The notes under the pieces are model-generated. The model worked only from the letters and a program-made list of their open reading frames with translations. It had not been told where the DNA came from and searched no databases. A DNA stretch of 64,000 nucleotides from Tachypleus tridentatus (lineage: Eukaryota > Arthropoda > Merostomata > Xiphosura > Limulidae): positions 151,127,009 through 151,191,008 of the forward strand of contig NC_134834.1 in the NCBI RefSeq assembly GCF_004210375.1, written 5' to 3'. Made by a program: the position numbers and the translations under genes. Positions 33,291 through 45,900 of the stretch are shown piece by piece; position 1 is the first letter of the stretch, and each line of letters starts with the position of its first letter.

Positions 33291-33620
33291 TAAATAGATA
33301 ATTTTGTTTTAATCTACATTATAGAATTTTCTCCTTCAATTAGAATAAAATCAAGTAAGATGTTTGAAATGTATTATCAAAGTTGAGTTATTGTGTAAAA
33401 CTCACGTTTATCTCAACGATGTTCTTGTTGTGTACATTTAAATCATAACTCTGTTTGGGTTTTGTTTTCAAAGACTAAAAACAGTAATTATTACACATTT
33501 ATCCTTAATGACTTGTGTATGTTACCAACTTGATACCTCGTGATGTACTAGAAAGTCCAGAGGAAGGAGAAGATGAAAGCAGATCTCCAACTGCAGAAGA
33601 ACTGTTAAACTATTATGGAT

Positions 33621-36430
33621 GTTAGTATGTGTTCTTGTATTGAATTAACTAATGCTCCTAAAGTTTTGAGTAGATACACTAAAGATAACTGAGATCTGTA
33701 GTTACACAATTGTTACCAGTACAATTTGAATTTTGTTTGACAGTACGTACTGTGAGGAAAGAAAAGAAACATTGGTGGCTCAATATAATGCTTGCATGCT
33801 CACACCATTTAAAATGTGTTTGGCCTTGCAGTATCTTAGTGGAGTTAACATCAGGGTCCAATGGAAGTGGATTGGCTTTGATACATCACATTGTCGGGTT
33901 CCGTTTAGGAAGAAGCTACCTTTTTGTTTATAATAGTGCAGTGGCTACTCTGATGTGTTTTGCAGGGTATCTTACATTGACTGTAATTTAGTTATTCTCT
34001 GTACATTGAGAAACAAGTGGACAAAGTCCATATTGTCTTGCTTGGTATGAAAATTACTTAGAGGTGAATGTCAGCTGTCAGAAGTTTGTTCTCAGATTTG
34101 AGATGTTAACTTGGAATGTATTAAAACCTTTTTATTATCAGATTTAAAACATAGATACAGGATATAAGTCTTAGTGAGATATCTTCAAACTTTCCAAGTT
34201 CAGTGTGCAAAACTCACGTGTGATTGGACAGTTGTCTTTCCTTTTAACAACCTTAATACTTTATCTAATCTCACTTGCATGCATTACTTTATGGATTATT
34301 CATACCAGTAATGTTACAGTAGCTGCTGTAGTAAGTGATTCCAGTAAACAGTTGTTGCTTTCGTTTCTTTGAGTCAATAGACAGGGTGAAAACTGATGTT
34401 AATGTAATGCTGTTTGTCATTACTTTGTAATTATATGCTGGTCAAAGTAGTTTGAGCATCAGAATGTTTGAGTGCTTTTCAAACCTCTGCAGTGTAGTGA
34501 AGGTCAGCATAAATAAAACACAACCACTTCCTCAACATTCAAAATTTTAGTGGAAAAACTCAAACATGTTGTTACGAAATTGAACATGAATATCCAGTGG
34601 AAATCTTGCAAGACATTGAGATCGATCATGGAGAGAAACAAACAAACATTCAAATGATAAACACACAAGTGTAATTTATTAAATTCCATGTTCTTGTGTT
34701 TAAACATACATTAGAGAAATGGGAAGAAAACTTATGAAATGAATTAAAGAACATAGATTGTAAAAGACATTGTAGAACACACCATGTTTACTGGACACAA
34801 AATAAACTAGAATCACTGACATAGACAAATTAATTATTAAATGGAGGTGAGTAACCTGTGGCTATCATTGATTAAACATGAAGGAAGTCTCCACCAATCA
34901 TAATACACCCTCCACAAAAGACCATAATACTATAAAGACAAACAACACCACACACACACACATTCATCTGAAAACAAAAGGCAAATAACTTTCAAAAGGC
35001 TGTCCTCTACAGTTGTGCTTCTCTAACAGGCAGTTGTTCTCCATTTGGCTTAGTTTCATCTGTTTAAGTCATATTCCTTACAAATCTACTTTTTATCCAG
35101 GTCGTAACTACATTTCTACAAACTTTAATTGTAAACATTATCACACCACGTGATTGACATATACATAGAAGCAGTTTAGTCCAGTTATGATGTTTAGAAG
35201 TAGCTGTGTATAAAAGCTTTACTTGTTTGTTCATCCAAATTTTAACTTTACTATGATTGGTAATATAACTAATTGTTCTTAATTCTTTTACATTTTTGAC
35301 TCTTTCTTTCATTTGAAGTTTGTCCAGAAATGAACTTTTAATCTAAGAAAGTTTTTTTTATAATAAATGAATTCCAAATCCCAAGTGATATCCTGCTATT
35401 TCTGGTTTAAATTTACAGTATTTCTCTTCCACCCAATTAGAAGTTTGCATAGTTGTACCTCTAATCATTGATTTATTATAGTTATGTGTGTGTAAGTTGT
35501 TACTCCTGTCCTGTGTGTCGTACTTTCTTTTCATTTGATCACTTAACACTTGTCTACTTCTATTTTAAATATTCTTGTTACCGATATTTCACGTTTTAAG
35601 TTTAACATAGATTACACATGGGTAGTAGAGACGTAGTTTAATTTTATAGCTCTGTTTCTTCCCTTTATTGAGACAGAAACCAGGAAGCCAAACGTTCATG
35701 CAATATCCTCTTGCCCTAATTTCCAACAGTGCTAATGGTTCTCTCTGACATTTGCTTTTGGGTTTTATAGTCAGTTAAATTATAAGTTATAGGACATTGT
35801 AGTTTTTGCATTTTAATATTTTGTGCTCTTTGACAGCGTTATCTGAAATAAATTAGTTCTACTACTATTGATACAAAGTTTAGGATTAAGGTTCATTGGA
35901 ACTGTATAGCAAAGAAACAAGAGAACTAATCTAAATACTAAATTTATTTTTAATGTATATTTTACATTTGTCATTATAAAATTTAAAGGTATAAACTTAT
36001 GTGGTTAAATTAAACAAATTCAATAAAATTTCTTGGCGTTACGTAAGCGTGTGACTTCACCTTGTGTGTTATGTAACTTAATAATTTGGTTAACATAAAG
36101 AGCATTCCTTTCGTAGGATGTAAACTGTCAGGGTTTTAAGGCATTTTCGGTAAATAATTGTAGTTCTGTTACGATATGTAGTCATTCTAAAGATACAAAA
36201 ATGGAAATTTGGAAACATTATTTTTTGCGATGGTTACAAGGTGTATTGAATTGACAAGTGCATGAGTAAGATGAGTAAATATATTTTTATTCGTTAACAT
36301 GAAAAATTACCTTGCACACAGAATGGTTTGAATCAAACAAAAATAAACATTAAAGTGCTTTATTAAAAATTATGAATTCTTAAGTACATGATGCTACGTT
36401 CACACAACATTATCAAATTTCTTCATATAT
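33621..36430. other. Non-coding, no gene seen
   Basis: I looked here for the missing C-terminal LSG1 exons and did not find them. AT-rich, with a short CA run near 34950. No recognised transposon. Confidence 0.5.
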
Positions 36431-36608
36431 AGGCTTACCATACTTTCCAAGCCTCAAATCGGGAAAGTTTTCAATTTTTATTATAAGTACCGGCACTGGT
36501 ATAATAAATAAGTGCTTTCATAACCTAACTTCCCTTAAACTTTAATGCTGTCGAAAAAAAAAAAAAAAAGGAATATTGGTAGTTTATATCTCTAACATTT
36601 ATTTAAAT

Positions 36609-38401
36609 TCAGCAAGACAAAGAACATAAAAATTTCATTAATTTTTCACTTAACACTTTTTTGTGACCATATTTTTCACTTGAATGAACTTTTTTCAAAA
36701 AATCTTTATTCGTTAGGTTGGTTTTGAACTTATTAAGTTCTGTAACAATATCACTTGCAGTTACTTTTGTTTTCTCCTTGGCTAAAATCACTTTGTTGAA
36801 CAAGCCTAGTTGTCCATGAACAAACCATAGATATATTCTCCACATTTAGTCTCAAAAAATATTTTATCAACAATGGGCATTGTTCTTGTGAACAAAAATA
36901 TGATTTCAGTCTTTCATAAATCTGGAGAATTCTCTCAACAGTTGGTAACAAAGATAAAAATCGCGTATTTACATATTGGAGAACATTCTTGTACTCAATG
37001 TCTACAAACTCACAGAATTCTTTTAGATGTGTAACATGCACAGTGTAAATACAGAAATAATTGTAAGTTTTGACCACTAAGCTTTCCATTTCAATAGGAA
37101 AGATATCAGCTGCAGTTTGGAGACAGTCATGTACAATATGAGCACCACAGCCAACACCCAGGGGCGTAGATCCTGGGGGGGTATGGAGGGTATACATTCC
37201 CCCTTCATTTTAGGTAGGGGGTATGGAGCATTCAATTATCCCCCCTACAGTTTGGTCTGCTGAATTGTTTTATTGCATCACAGGCCTACAAATTGTGTGT
37301 TTGTTTTTGTGATTCTCGTGTTCTTACCAATCGAATTTGATTGGCCTAGATGTAGGCTTTTTCAGTAGTACAAATGTACATCTTTAATATAGGCGTCCTT
37401 CTAAGCTTTTCGATGTACGTTATAGTTCGTAACTTCGTAAGTATCAGTCAGTAGGCCTAAGCATACATTCAAGTATCGTGGCAACAAGATTACTCTGTGA
37501 CTGCATGTTTACAGCTTTCAGGTTCACGTAATCAGAGATTACCAATTTGCAAATAGAACAGTCCACATAAGTGGTTGCAAAAATCATCCTCCCATCGGTC
37601 GTAAAAAATCTATGCCCCTGCCAACACCCACAATATTTCTGCAAAGTTTCTTCTTCAATCGACTATAAACATTATTTTTTCTCTTTCTCTTTACACCTCC
37701 AAAATTTGTATTGCAGTTGTCACTAGAATAAGCGAAATTTTTGTTTGATAAATCGTGTTGTATTTTTTTAAGTGGACACCAAGCAATTTGTCAAAATTTC
37801 TGATGTCACTCCAGGAACCGATTGAAAGTCTAAACGTTTTACTTTCATTCCTTCCTCTGGCAAAACATATCGCACCATGACAGGTATAATTTTGGCATAC
37901 TTTCGATTTGAAGCATCTGCTGTAAATGAAATGAACTGGACCTCCATTAAGTCTCTCATCAATTCCTCTTCTGCTAAAGGAACAGTTGCATTCAAAATAA
38001 TGACATCATTCTTATTCTGGCAGAACTAAACTTTGGTACAAATAACTTTGCTATCAGTTTGGAAGAGCAATCGGCTGTTTTAAAGCTTATGTTATGGGCA
38101 GCACTGATAAACAAAGGTTGCTTTTTTGATAGCTATCAACAAGCCACTCTCTTTAGGCTCAGTATTTTTAAAGAACATCAACTCTTTAACATTGAGCAGC
38201 TACTGAAAGACTACCTACATGTTTAGCACTTTTTAAATGTCTTTTATGTCTAGGTGGTCACCATGTAAATGAAACAGAGAACTCAGATGAACACTGAAAA
38301 CATTCGACTCTGTCTACCTTGTCACACATTTTTTTTCAAAATGGATATTCTTTTTGCAATTCACTGTTGAACGTGCACTTTCTTTTACCACCTTTGGACA
38401 T
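36609..38401 (-). pseudogene. hAT transposase, broken
   Basis: ATG at 38401 on the minus strand gives MSKGGKRKCTFNSELQKEYPF, then a BED-like zinc finger (CFQCSSEF...HLKSAKH) with frame breaks. Later blocks: FISFTADASNRKYAKIIPVMVRY (37768-37995), then GVGCGAHIVHDCLQTAADIFP, HLKEFCEFVDIEYKNVLQ and RFLSLLPTVERILQIY (36850-37150), the conserved part of this hAT family. The last part (about 36609-36845) is KVHSSEKYGHKKVLSEKL. Several frame changes and the MITE insertion break it. The C-terminal dimerisation domain is not evident. Not functional. Confidence 0.75.
37159..37620. mobile_element. hAT MITE inside the degenerate hAT
   Basis: Ends caggggcgtagat (37159-37171) and its near-complement atctatgcccctg (37608-37620), with an exact 8-bp target duplication ccaacacc (37151-37158 and 37621-37628). 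The interior has a G-rich 'ggggggtatggagggtatac' start. A short minus-strand segment (about 37450-37610) reads GHRFFTTDGRMIF...DCSICKL, which looks like the start of a BED/CGGBP1-type finger, suggesting derivation from a coding parent. Confidence 0.93.
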
Positions 38402-38679
38402 TATGACTAGGATTAATTTCTAAAATAAAATAACGAAAATAATTCAGAATGTACCGTATGACTAATATAATAAATACTGTAATAAATAAAGCAATCACAA
38501 AGCACAAACACTTGCTCAAAGAAAGCTTTGCATATGCTGCCGCTTGTGCAGCTGCCGTTACGAGCTTACCCACAATAGCAGTTCACTGCTGCATCATTAT
38601 ACTTGTACCAGCTGTTTGTGAATTTCGTTTGATGCAATACCTTTGAAAATTTACATGTTACAGCACTATAGCTCTCTCT

Positions 38680-38923
38680 TGTTTTTGAATTTTGCGCAAA
38701 GCTACTCGAGGGCTATATGCGCTAGCCGTCTCTAATTTAATGGTGTAAGACTAGAGGGAAGGCAGCTAGTCATCACCACCCACCGCCAACTCTTGGACTA
38801 CTATTTTACCAACGGATAACGCTTCCACAGCTGAAAGGGAGCATGGTCGGTGCGACGGGGATTCGAATCCGCGACCCTCAGATTACGAGTCGAACTCCTT
38901 AACCCACATGGCCATGCTGGGCC
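38680..38923 (-). mobile_element. tRNA-derived SINE
   Basis: Complete SINE with an older-subfamily head (B-box-like 'gattcgaatccgc') at its right end, inserted in the degenerate hAT. About 20 bases are missing between 'caacggataa' and 'cgcttccacagctg'. Confidence 0.88.
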
Positions 38924-39362
38924 GTAATGAAAACTTAATTTTTTTTTGTCAACACCAAGTCAGGACGTTGTACAAATTTTAACATTTTCCGTTTATCCTT
39001 CTTAGAGTTAATGCCTTTTCATCAAAAACCGAGACATTCCGAGACAATTCAGTGTCAACCGGGACATATTAGTAAACCAGAAGGGATAGACCCTTCAAAC
39101 CGAGACGTATGGTTATATAAAAAGTAAATTCAGATGTATAATAAACATTAATTTACAAATATGTACTTGGTACGATAAACAAACCCTGTACAGTTAAATA
39201 GGCTAATCTTTATTTGGTAATTTAGTTTTTGCTATAGATGTTATTTCTGTACATTTTCTGTCTAGAAGCCTTTTTTTTTTTTTTTCACTTTCTTAGTTAC
39301 AATCACTTTGTGGGTAATCCATATTTGCTTTAATTATGCATTTGTCTGGTTGTTTGCGTCCC

Positions 39363-39636
39363 AGGCCTGGCATGGCCTAGCGCGTTAAGGAGTGCGCTTC
39401 GTAATCTGAGGGTCGCAGGTTCGCGCCCGAGTCGCGCCAAACATGCTCGCCCTCTCAGCCGTGGGGGCGTTATAATGTGACGGTCAATCCCACTATTCGT
39501 AAGTAAAAGAGTAGCCCAAGAGTTGGCGGTGGGTGGTGATGACTAGCTGCCTTCCCTCTAGTCTTACACTGCTAAATTAGGGACGGCTAGCACAGATAGC
39601 CCTCGAGTAGCTTTGTGCGAAATTCCAAAACAAACA
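39363..39636 (+). mobile_element. tRNA-derived SINE with 11-bp target duplication
   Basis: Head first in plus orientation (A-box-like 'tggcctagcgcg', B-box-like 'aggttcgcgccc'), ending 'ccaaaacaaaca'. Direct repeats gtttgcgtccc are at 39352-39362 and 39637-39647. Confidence 0.95.
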
Positions 39637-40059
39637 GTTTGCGTCCCTAAAATGTACTGAAACCCTGTAATGTAGTTATCTACCAGTTTCTCCAGTGTAG
39701 TATTCGCCACCTACAGACATGTGTTAATTTACTAACTCAGTTGCTGTTGTTGGGTTGATACGATCACCCTCGTTTTGTTATTGGACAAATTTTTTCTTCT
39801 TTTTTTGTAACATGTTAATATTTAAAACCAATGCTTAATTAAACTAGAATAATTTGTGCCGTTTCTTCTTATCATTTAACTGTGTGACGATTTTGTTTTT
39901 CAGTGTATTTTCATATTAATCAAAATATAGTGAATTGTCCAAAGAGCAAATTTGTTAAAATTTTAAAATGTACTTTTACCTAATTTGCGTGTCTATCATT
40001 CTTTTTATTGGTAGACAGAAATGTTGAATACAAAACATTTTTTTTTTTTTCCGTGGTGG

Positions 40060-40320
40060 TTTACTATTTCGATGATATGTCAGTGACCGTGATTTTGTTG
40101 GACTATTAAAATGTTTTAGGATAGTTAATTATTTCTACTTTTGTTAGGCCTAACGTCAGTGACTGCAACGTTGTTCAACTATCCAAATATTTTGTTAAGA
40201 TGGTTCATTATTTCCACGTTTGTTAAGGCCAGTATTAGACCGCTAAGTTGGACTAGTCGAATGTCTTTTTTTTTTTTTTACATTTGTTAGGGTGAATGTT
40301 AGTAAGTGCAATGATGTTCG
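40060..40320. repeat. Diverged about 80-bp repeat, first site
   Basis: Two to three degenerate units with 'gtcagtgactgcaacgttgt' and 'ggttcattatttccacgttt', the same unit as the array at 42330-42620. Confidence 0.7.
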
Positions 40321-40990
40321 CAGGGACGAGCGATGATTTGACCTGATGGGGATGCAAAAGCATAGAAAGTGGCTTATAAAGTAAAAAAAAAAAAAGAAGT
40401 ACATAACAGCTACTAAAGATAATTAGTTGTAGGCAATAATCACATTTAAAATTAAGTACTTCCACTTAAAGATAAAAACAGGACATATTCTGCTACTTCC
40501 CTACAAGTTAATTCTGTCTTCCATTATATACTACGCCGATTAATCTTTTTAAAACGTCTGTTTCCCTTCACTTTTTCATTGTGCATTTATACATTTATTG
40601 TATATTGACTATCTAGTTAGAATTCAATTCATAATTTTCCAAATCTAGCTTGGCCTAGAGTTGAAAATAAAGGACGAGAAATTTTCATATCTTTTAATTG
40701 CCTTATGAATATTATTTTAAATAAATCCGCTTTAGTTCCATGTCCCAAATTCACTGTTAAATAATAAACCCGGCTAGCAGTAAAGCTTCTGCATATTAGG
40801 AAAAGCAGTTAACCAAAATTTCTTGTCGTATTGGTTTACACTGAATTTTCGAACGCAGTGCTCTGTCCTTCCAGTCAGGTTTAGAGTTGGCATCGGTCTG
40901 CTATTTCTGATCATGCTTTCTTTATCACTAAAACTCTTTGAACCAAACTTGTTCACTAATAAGTTTTCAGTTACAATTTTTGCTATTATC
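40321..40990. other. Non-coding, no gene seen
   Basis: Low-complexity A and T runs near 40265 and 40380. No gene is recognised. Confidence 0.5.
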
Positions 40991-40992
40991 TT

Positions 40993-41250
40993 CATGGCCA
41001 AGCGCGTAAGGCGTGCGACTCGTAATCCGAGAGGCGCGGGTTCGCGCCCGCGTCGCGCTAAACATGCTCGCCCTCCCAGCCGTGGGGGCGTATAATGTGA
41101 TGGTAAATCCCACTATTCGTTGGTAAAAGAGTAGCCCAAGAGTTGGCGGTGGGTGGTGATGACTAACTGCCTTCCCTCTAGTCTTACACTACTAAATTAG
41201 GGACGGCTAGCACAGATAGCCCTCGAGTAGCTTTGTGCGAAATTCCAAAA
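40993..41250 (+). mobile_element. tRNA-derived SINE, head slightly truncated
   Basis: It starts within the head ('catggccaagcgcgtaaggc'), has a B-box-like 'gggttcgcgcccg' and ends 'cgaaattcc' before an A15 tract. Young subfamily. Confidence 0.9.
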
Positions 41251-41582
41251 AAAAAAAAAAAGCTATTGTCTTTCGAATCCATTATCACATCTGAAGGGTA
41301 ACACTTCATAAAAAATTATGCATACAAAATACAATATTATCATTTAATCCAATCCCCGAACATCACACGACATCGGAGGGGAAACAAACAGCCAAGAGCG
41401 CCATGAAACAAACAAGTTACCAAATATCGCAAGAAAATTAACCGTCAATTATTATTTTTATCATACTCCATTTGTTTATTATACTTTTTAATTTATAAAC
41501 TCATAATTATGAAATGCTAACTTATCTATAAATTATTTATTTCACTTAAATTTTTCAATGGTTTAATTTAATATATGGTTTT

Positions 41583-41850
41583 GTTTGATTTTTTCTAATT
41601 TCGCGCGAAGCTACACGAGGGCTATCTGCCCTTAATTTAGCAGTGTAAGACAAGAAGGAAGACACCTACTCATCACCACTCACCGCCAACTCTTGGGCTG
41701 CTCTCTTGCCAACGAACAGTGGGATTGACTGTAACTTTATAATGTGACCCCACAGATGAAAGGGCGAGCATGTATGGTGTGACGGGGTTTAGAATCCCTG
41801 GCCCTCAGATTACGATTCGAACACCTTAACACCACTGGCTGTGCCGTTTT
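41583..41850 (-). mobile_element. Old tRNA-derived SINE
   Basis: Diverged copy with a short internal deletion after 'gggctatctgcc'. The head at the right end reads 'ttagaatccctggccct'. 'ttaatatat' flanks both sides (about 41567 and 41849). Confidence 0.8.
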
Positions 41851-42329
41851 AATATATAGATTTTAAATTGTCAATAAGTTCCAATTTTGCATGTATTTTG
41901 AAATTGGATGAACTGGTAACTTCCTTAACATCCAAGTTGTTGTTTTTTTGTTAGATACAAGTATGAAATTTTTTATTCGAAAATTATTCATGTAAGAAGC
42001 ATTTTATAGTTCAAATAAAATATTATGTAACAAAAATGTTTTTAGTTAGAAATAAAGCCTTTTCTAATAGGAAAGAAATCCACTCTAAAAAGGAACCATT
42101 TTGAGAGTTGTAGTCCAGACTCTTTCCAACAGATGCTTTCGTCCATAAAAGGTGATTACTAATTATGTATGGTAGAGTATTTCCATATGAATCAGTTGCA
42201 AGTTCATAACGTCATATTTAGCAGATACTTAAAAATTATATTTTTTAAATATATTCTGGAGAAGCACTGCTTCCCTTGCTTTCATGGACCGCACACTTTT
42301 GGTTGCTGGACAATTCAATTTTTTTTTTT
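41851..42329. other. Non-coding, no gene seen
   Basis: AT-rich. Nothing recognised. Confidence 0.5.
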
Positions 42330-42620
42330 AGAATGCTTCACTAATTCCACGATTGTTAGGGCTAATGTCAGTCATTGCTATATTATTGGACTATTCCAAT
42401 TTTTTCATTATAATGGTTCATTATTTCTGCGTTTGTTAGGGCTAATGTTAGTGACTGCTATGTTGTTGGATCATTCATAATGTTATTTTTAGGGTGGTTC
42501 ATTATTTCTACGTTTGTTAGGGCTAATGTTAATGACTGCTTTGTTGTTGGATCATTCATAATGTTATTTTTAGGATGGTTCATTATTTCTACGTTAGGGT
42601 TAATGTCAGTGACTGTATTA
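42330..42620. repeat. About 80-bp minisatellite, second site
   Basis: Four units with 'ggttcattatttctacgttt' and 'gttagggctaatgttagtga'. It shares its unit with 40060-40320, 2 kb away. Confidence 0.85.
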
Positions 42621-42751
42621 CAGTGTTGTTGATTTACTTTTCTAAGTGTTACACCACTCTTGGTGTTATCTGGATGTTAAACCTAAATATAACAATACTG
42701 GGTTTATTTTTATATTATTACATAATAAACTTCAGCTGTTATAATATTTTT

Positions 42752-42850
42752 TTCTTTTCGAGCAAAGCTACACTGGGCCTTTTACCGTGTCCGTAACGGG
42801 AAAAAGAATCCCAGAGTTTAGTATCGTAAGTCCGTAAACTTATCCCACTT
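42752..42850 (-). mobile_element. Second-family SINE fragment
   Basis: 'ttcgagcaaagctacactgg', then 'ccgtaacgggaaaaagaatcc' and 'gtaagtccgtaaacttatcc', in the order seen in the family at 10305. Confidence 0.5.
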
Positions 42851-42867
42851 ACGGACGCTTAAGGTAT

Positions 42868-42873
42868 TTTATT
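42868..42873 (-). terminator. Polyadenylation signal AATAAA
   Basis: The minus strand reads AATAAA about 55 bases downstream of the oxidoreductase stop codon (42928-42930), a normal distance for a short 3' UTR. Confidence 0.6.
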
Positions 42874-42927
42874 TATGGAACATTATTATTTGATATCTTC
42901 CATGCAAGAAAATAGTACTTCACAATA

Positions 42928-45900
42928 TTACAGTAGAGTTACGGAACAACTCTGTTCCCAATTGATCTTGACAATTTTTCCAGTTCTCGCTGATTCTTCA
43001 CAGGCTGATGCAATTTTTGACGTGGCATAAGTGTCGTGCGGTCGAATTTCTGCCTCAGAAAAACCTGAAAAAAACCATTAAAAATTAAATCTGATTACGC
43101 ATGCTTTGTTAAAATATTCATATACCTTTTTCATCATTATGAACTGTACCCTATCAGTCGTCATAAATTTAGTTTTACTTTCAATAACCTTTTATTGTGA
43201 ATAATTAATAATCAGTTACTGATCACGAAATTCGACAAGCGAACTATAATAAGGACCTTTAACGTAATAGAATAAAACCCGTGTTTTTAAAGTGAACCTA
43301 AGTTTTGTGAAAATGTATAAAACCTATTTGTTCAACAAACATGAGCTACACGTTTTCGGGAAGACATTTTTAGGCAATAAATTGTAAAGACTTTCCCCTT
43401 TTTGTTACTTGTATTCCAACATTTCATATTTTTCAGTAAGGTAATGAAGTACATACTATCTTCAGTTCAGGTAATAAACCTGTATTATCCGATTATCTGG
43501 TATCCCATCAAGTGACTAGGTAGGAATTGACATTATATACCAATAACCTGATGTCATTCTTATCAAACTGTATGCTCTATTCACCTGATGATGGCCATTT
43601 CAAAACAAGGGATGTTATATCCATGAAATACCACAAAACTTGCTAGAGGGAATGTTAGGTTCTATATAGTATGCTCGACATTACATCTGTATTTCCCACG
43701 AGAAAGTCCGTGCCACACCATAGATAATTTAGTTCCATGAGAAACAAGGGAGAGTGGGAGTTTTGTGACTCCCTTTACTAACTTTCTACATTAAGAATAT
43801 TTTCTCAAGATGTATAGAAATTTTGAGAAAGTTACATATTAAATTACATAGCAGGAAACACACACTGCAGTATTTATGCATACTATGTTTCTAACTTCTT
43901 TTACTATTGTAGGAGTTTCCATTATTACAGTTTTACCTTTTGTATGTGTTATAGTTACTTTTTTCCGGTAGATAATACCTAACTTTGTCCTTAGGAATAT
44001 TACTACAATTTCACACTTTGTAGTGAACGAAAGCCACAATATTTACTGGTCAAATAGTTGATATCTAGCGGTTACGGCTTCCACTATGTCGAATAAGAAC
44101 GACTAGTCACGTAGATAGCACCAGTTATTATGGGTGAATCAGTTGGATTTACAGAGTCCTAATTGTTTTTTGATGTGAGCCAATCGATGGATAGATATGT
44201 CAAGAGTGAAACTGCTGATTGATTTATGGATTCAATACAAGACAAAACTGTAGTATTCTAAAGCAACTACACACACACACTTTGTTTGTATTTTTAGGTA
44301 TAATTACAGCTTTATACTTTATATCACGTAATATCTGTTTGTTTCTTAGCTTAAGTTCAGTAATTTAGCTAAATTATTATTGATTTAGTTATTTCATGCG
44401 GAAATCAGTTTTACCACAGTAATACAGTGACCAACACTACAAGTTCATGAGTGGTCCAGGTTGGGAAAACTGTTGTTTATCAAAGAAATAAGGCGAAAAA
44501 CATATATCTTCATGCTACAACCCAAAGTGTCTGGCCTTATTTTTTCTTGTGAATGGACTGGGAGATCTGTAATAATTAGATTACGTTAACGATTACCGTC
44601 TATCTCAACTACACAATTTGTTTGTGATTTTACTTTTCTGTAAAACGTTACCCCACAAGCAATGTGTTGTCCAGTTCAGCTTTTATATGAATTTGAATAA
44701 TACACGAGTAAAAACATATTACCTTGGACAGTATCGAGGAAATGTTCTATCTCGAAAGAATAGGCATCATTATAACGAGAAGCGAACGAGTAGCAGATAG
44801 GAACTGCGGTAGAGCCATTGGAACAGTGTGACACAACACCTGTTGGTCTAATGTTACCAGAATTCAACATACCCTTTGACCCAAAGACCTTGAAAATAAA
44901 TAAAAATTATTGAAAAACAAAAATAAAAAGACGTGTAAATATTTTCAACGTTTAGTATACTGTTGTAAAGCGGTTAAATCTTGTATACTCTATTTATTTG
45001 TGCCGTTCCCAAAATGAAACTTAAATTAATTTTTAGTAGTTTGACTTTTTTTCACTTCATTACAGTTCCAGCATTATTAGAGATTGTGGTAAAAGAAAGT
45101 AAATATAACTAGCTAACTTTCTGCTTCAGGCTATATCCTTTAGTTGTAGAAACTTCCAGAAAATATCATTATTTAAGTTACCTTTCCTCTTTCTAATGGC
45201 TCAGCGAGTGGTGAGTCTTTGGTCTTCTGGTGAGCGCAACACAGATAGCCCATTCTGTGACTTTTCGAAAACCAAAGACCGAATGACATTAATGAAAGCT
45301 CTATTGTTAATGAACATGATACTTATCTGCTTTCTAGTAACTTTCGCTGGAAGCTGTCCACAACTTAGAAGTGATAGACTAGGGTGAATGCGGGTAGTCA
45401 ACACCACCAAACAACTTTTCCCAACACACAGTGGAATTTACCGTCGCTTCATAATATTCTGACGGCTGAAAGTGCAAGTATGTTCAGTGACATGATTCGA
45501 ACTCACAAGCTGCAGAATGTAAGTCAAGTGCTCGAACCACTGGGTCCTTTCTTATAGGCTATTCATAATAATAAATTGCTAAACAAAATAGGACTTAATG
45601 TTTAAAAATATGTTTAAATGGTCATCACCCCCTAAAAAAAAACAAGACATAAGTTTTGTTTTTTATTTGTTGTTGTTCTTTTTAATTTTGCGTAAAGCAA
45701 CACGAGGGCTATCTGTTTTTGCCGTCCTTCATTTAGCAGGGTAAGACTAGATGAAAGGCATCTAGTCATCACCACCCACCACGAACTCTTGAGCTACTCT
45801 TTCAAGTAGGTATTTCTGAAAATTATGTGCTCTGACGTCTATAAAGAAAACAAGGTGTTGTTATAATCCGGTAGTTACCTCTATTCTCTGGTCGTACCCA

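Larger units (their letters stand above)
25284..33620 (+). pseudogene. LSG1: LSG1 (large-subunit GTPase 1) unprocessed pseudogene
   Basis: Intron-bearing relic of the cytoplasmic GTPase that releases NMD3 from pre-60S ribosomes. Readable exons with splice sites: 25284-25404 (EKLNIQFV...IPRR), about 27185-27270 (NTTPEQLD...FLEWRRQL), 27683-27769 (LILTPYEKNLEFWRQLW), 30963-31041 (EAWATYFTQIRVKAIFF), 31286-31633 (ends SGKKVKEGATTVGL), about 32240-32297 (KKVSVSTTPGKTKHFQ), 32642-32785 (DCPGLVFPTFVSTKAEM, LPIDQMRDHIPPV) and about 33520-33620 (NLIPRDVLE...TAEELLNYYG). Defects: in-frame TAG at 25340, in-frame TGA at 32672 next to the DCPG switch motif, loss of about ten residues after IPRDVLE, and no readable NKxD (G4) or P-loop (G1) exon, only faint traces near 29600 and 32190. 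N- and C-terminal exons are not found. An intact copy must exist elsewhere. Confidence 0.88.
36431..39115 (-). mobile_element. Degenerate hAT transposon
   Basis: Minus-strand hAT relic. Ends are approximate: 'accatactttccaagcctca' near 36437 and the complement of 'aaaccgagacgtatggt' near 39110 are weakly inverted. No exact target duplication could be fixed. The element is interrupted by a hAT MITE (37159-37620) and a SINE (38680-38923), so it is the oldest of the three. Confidence 0.65.
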
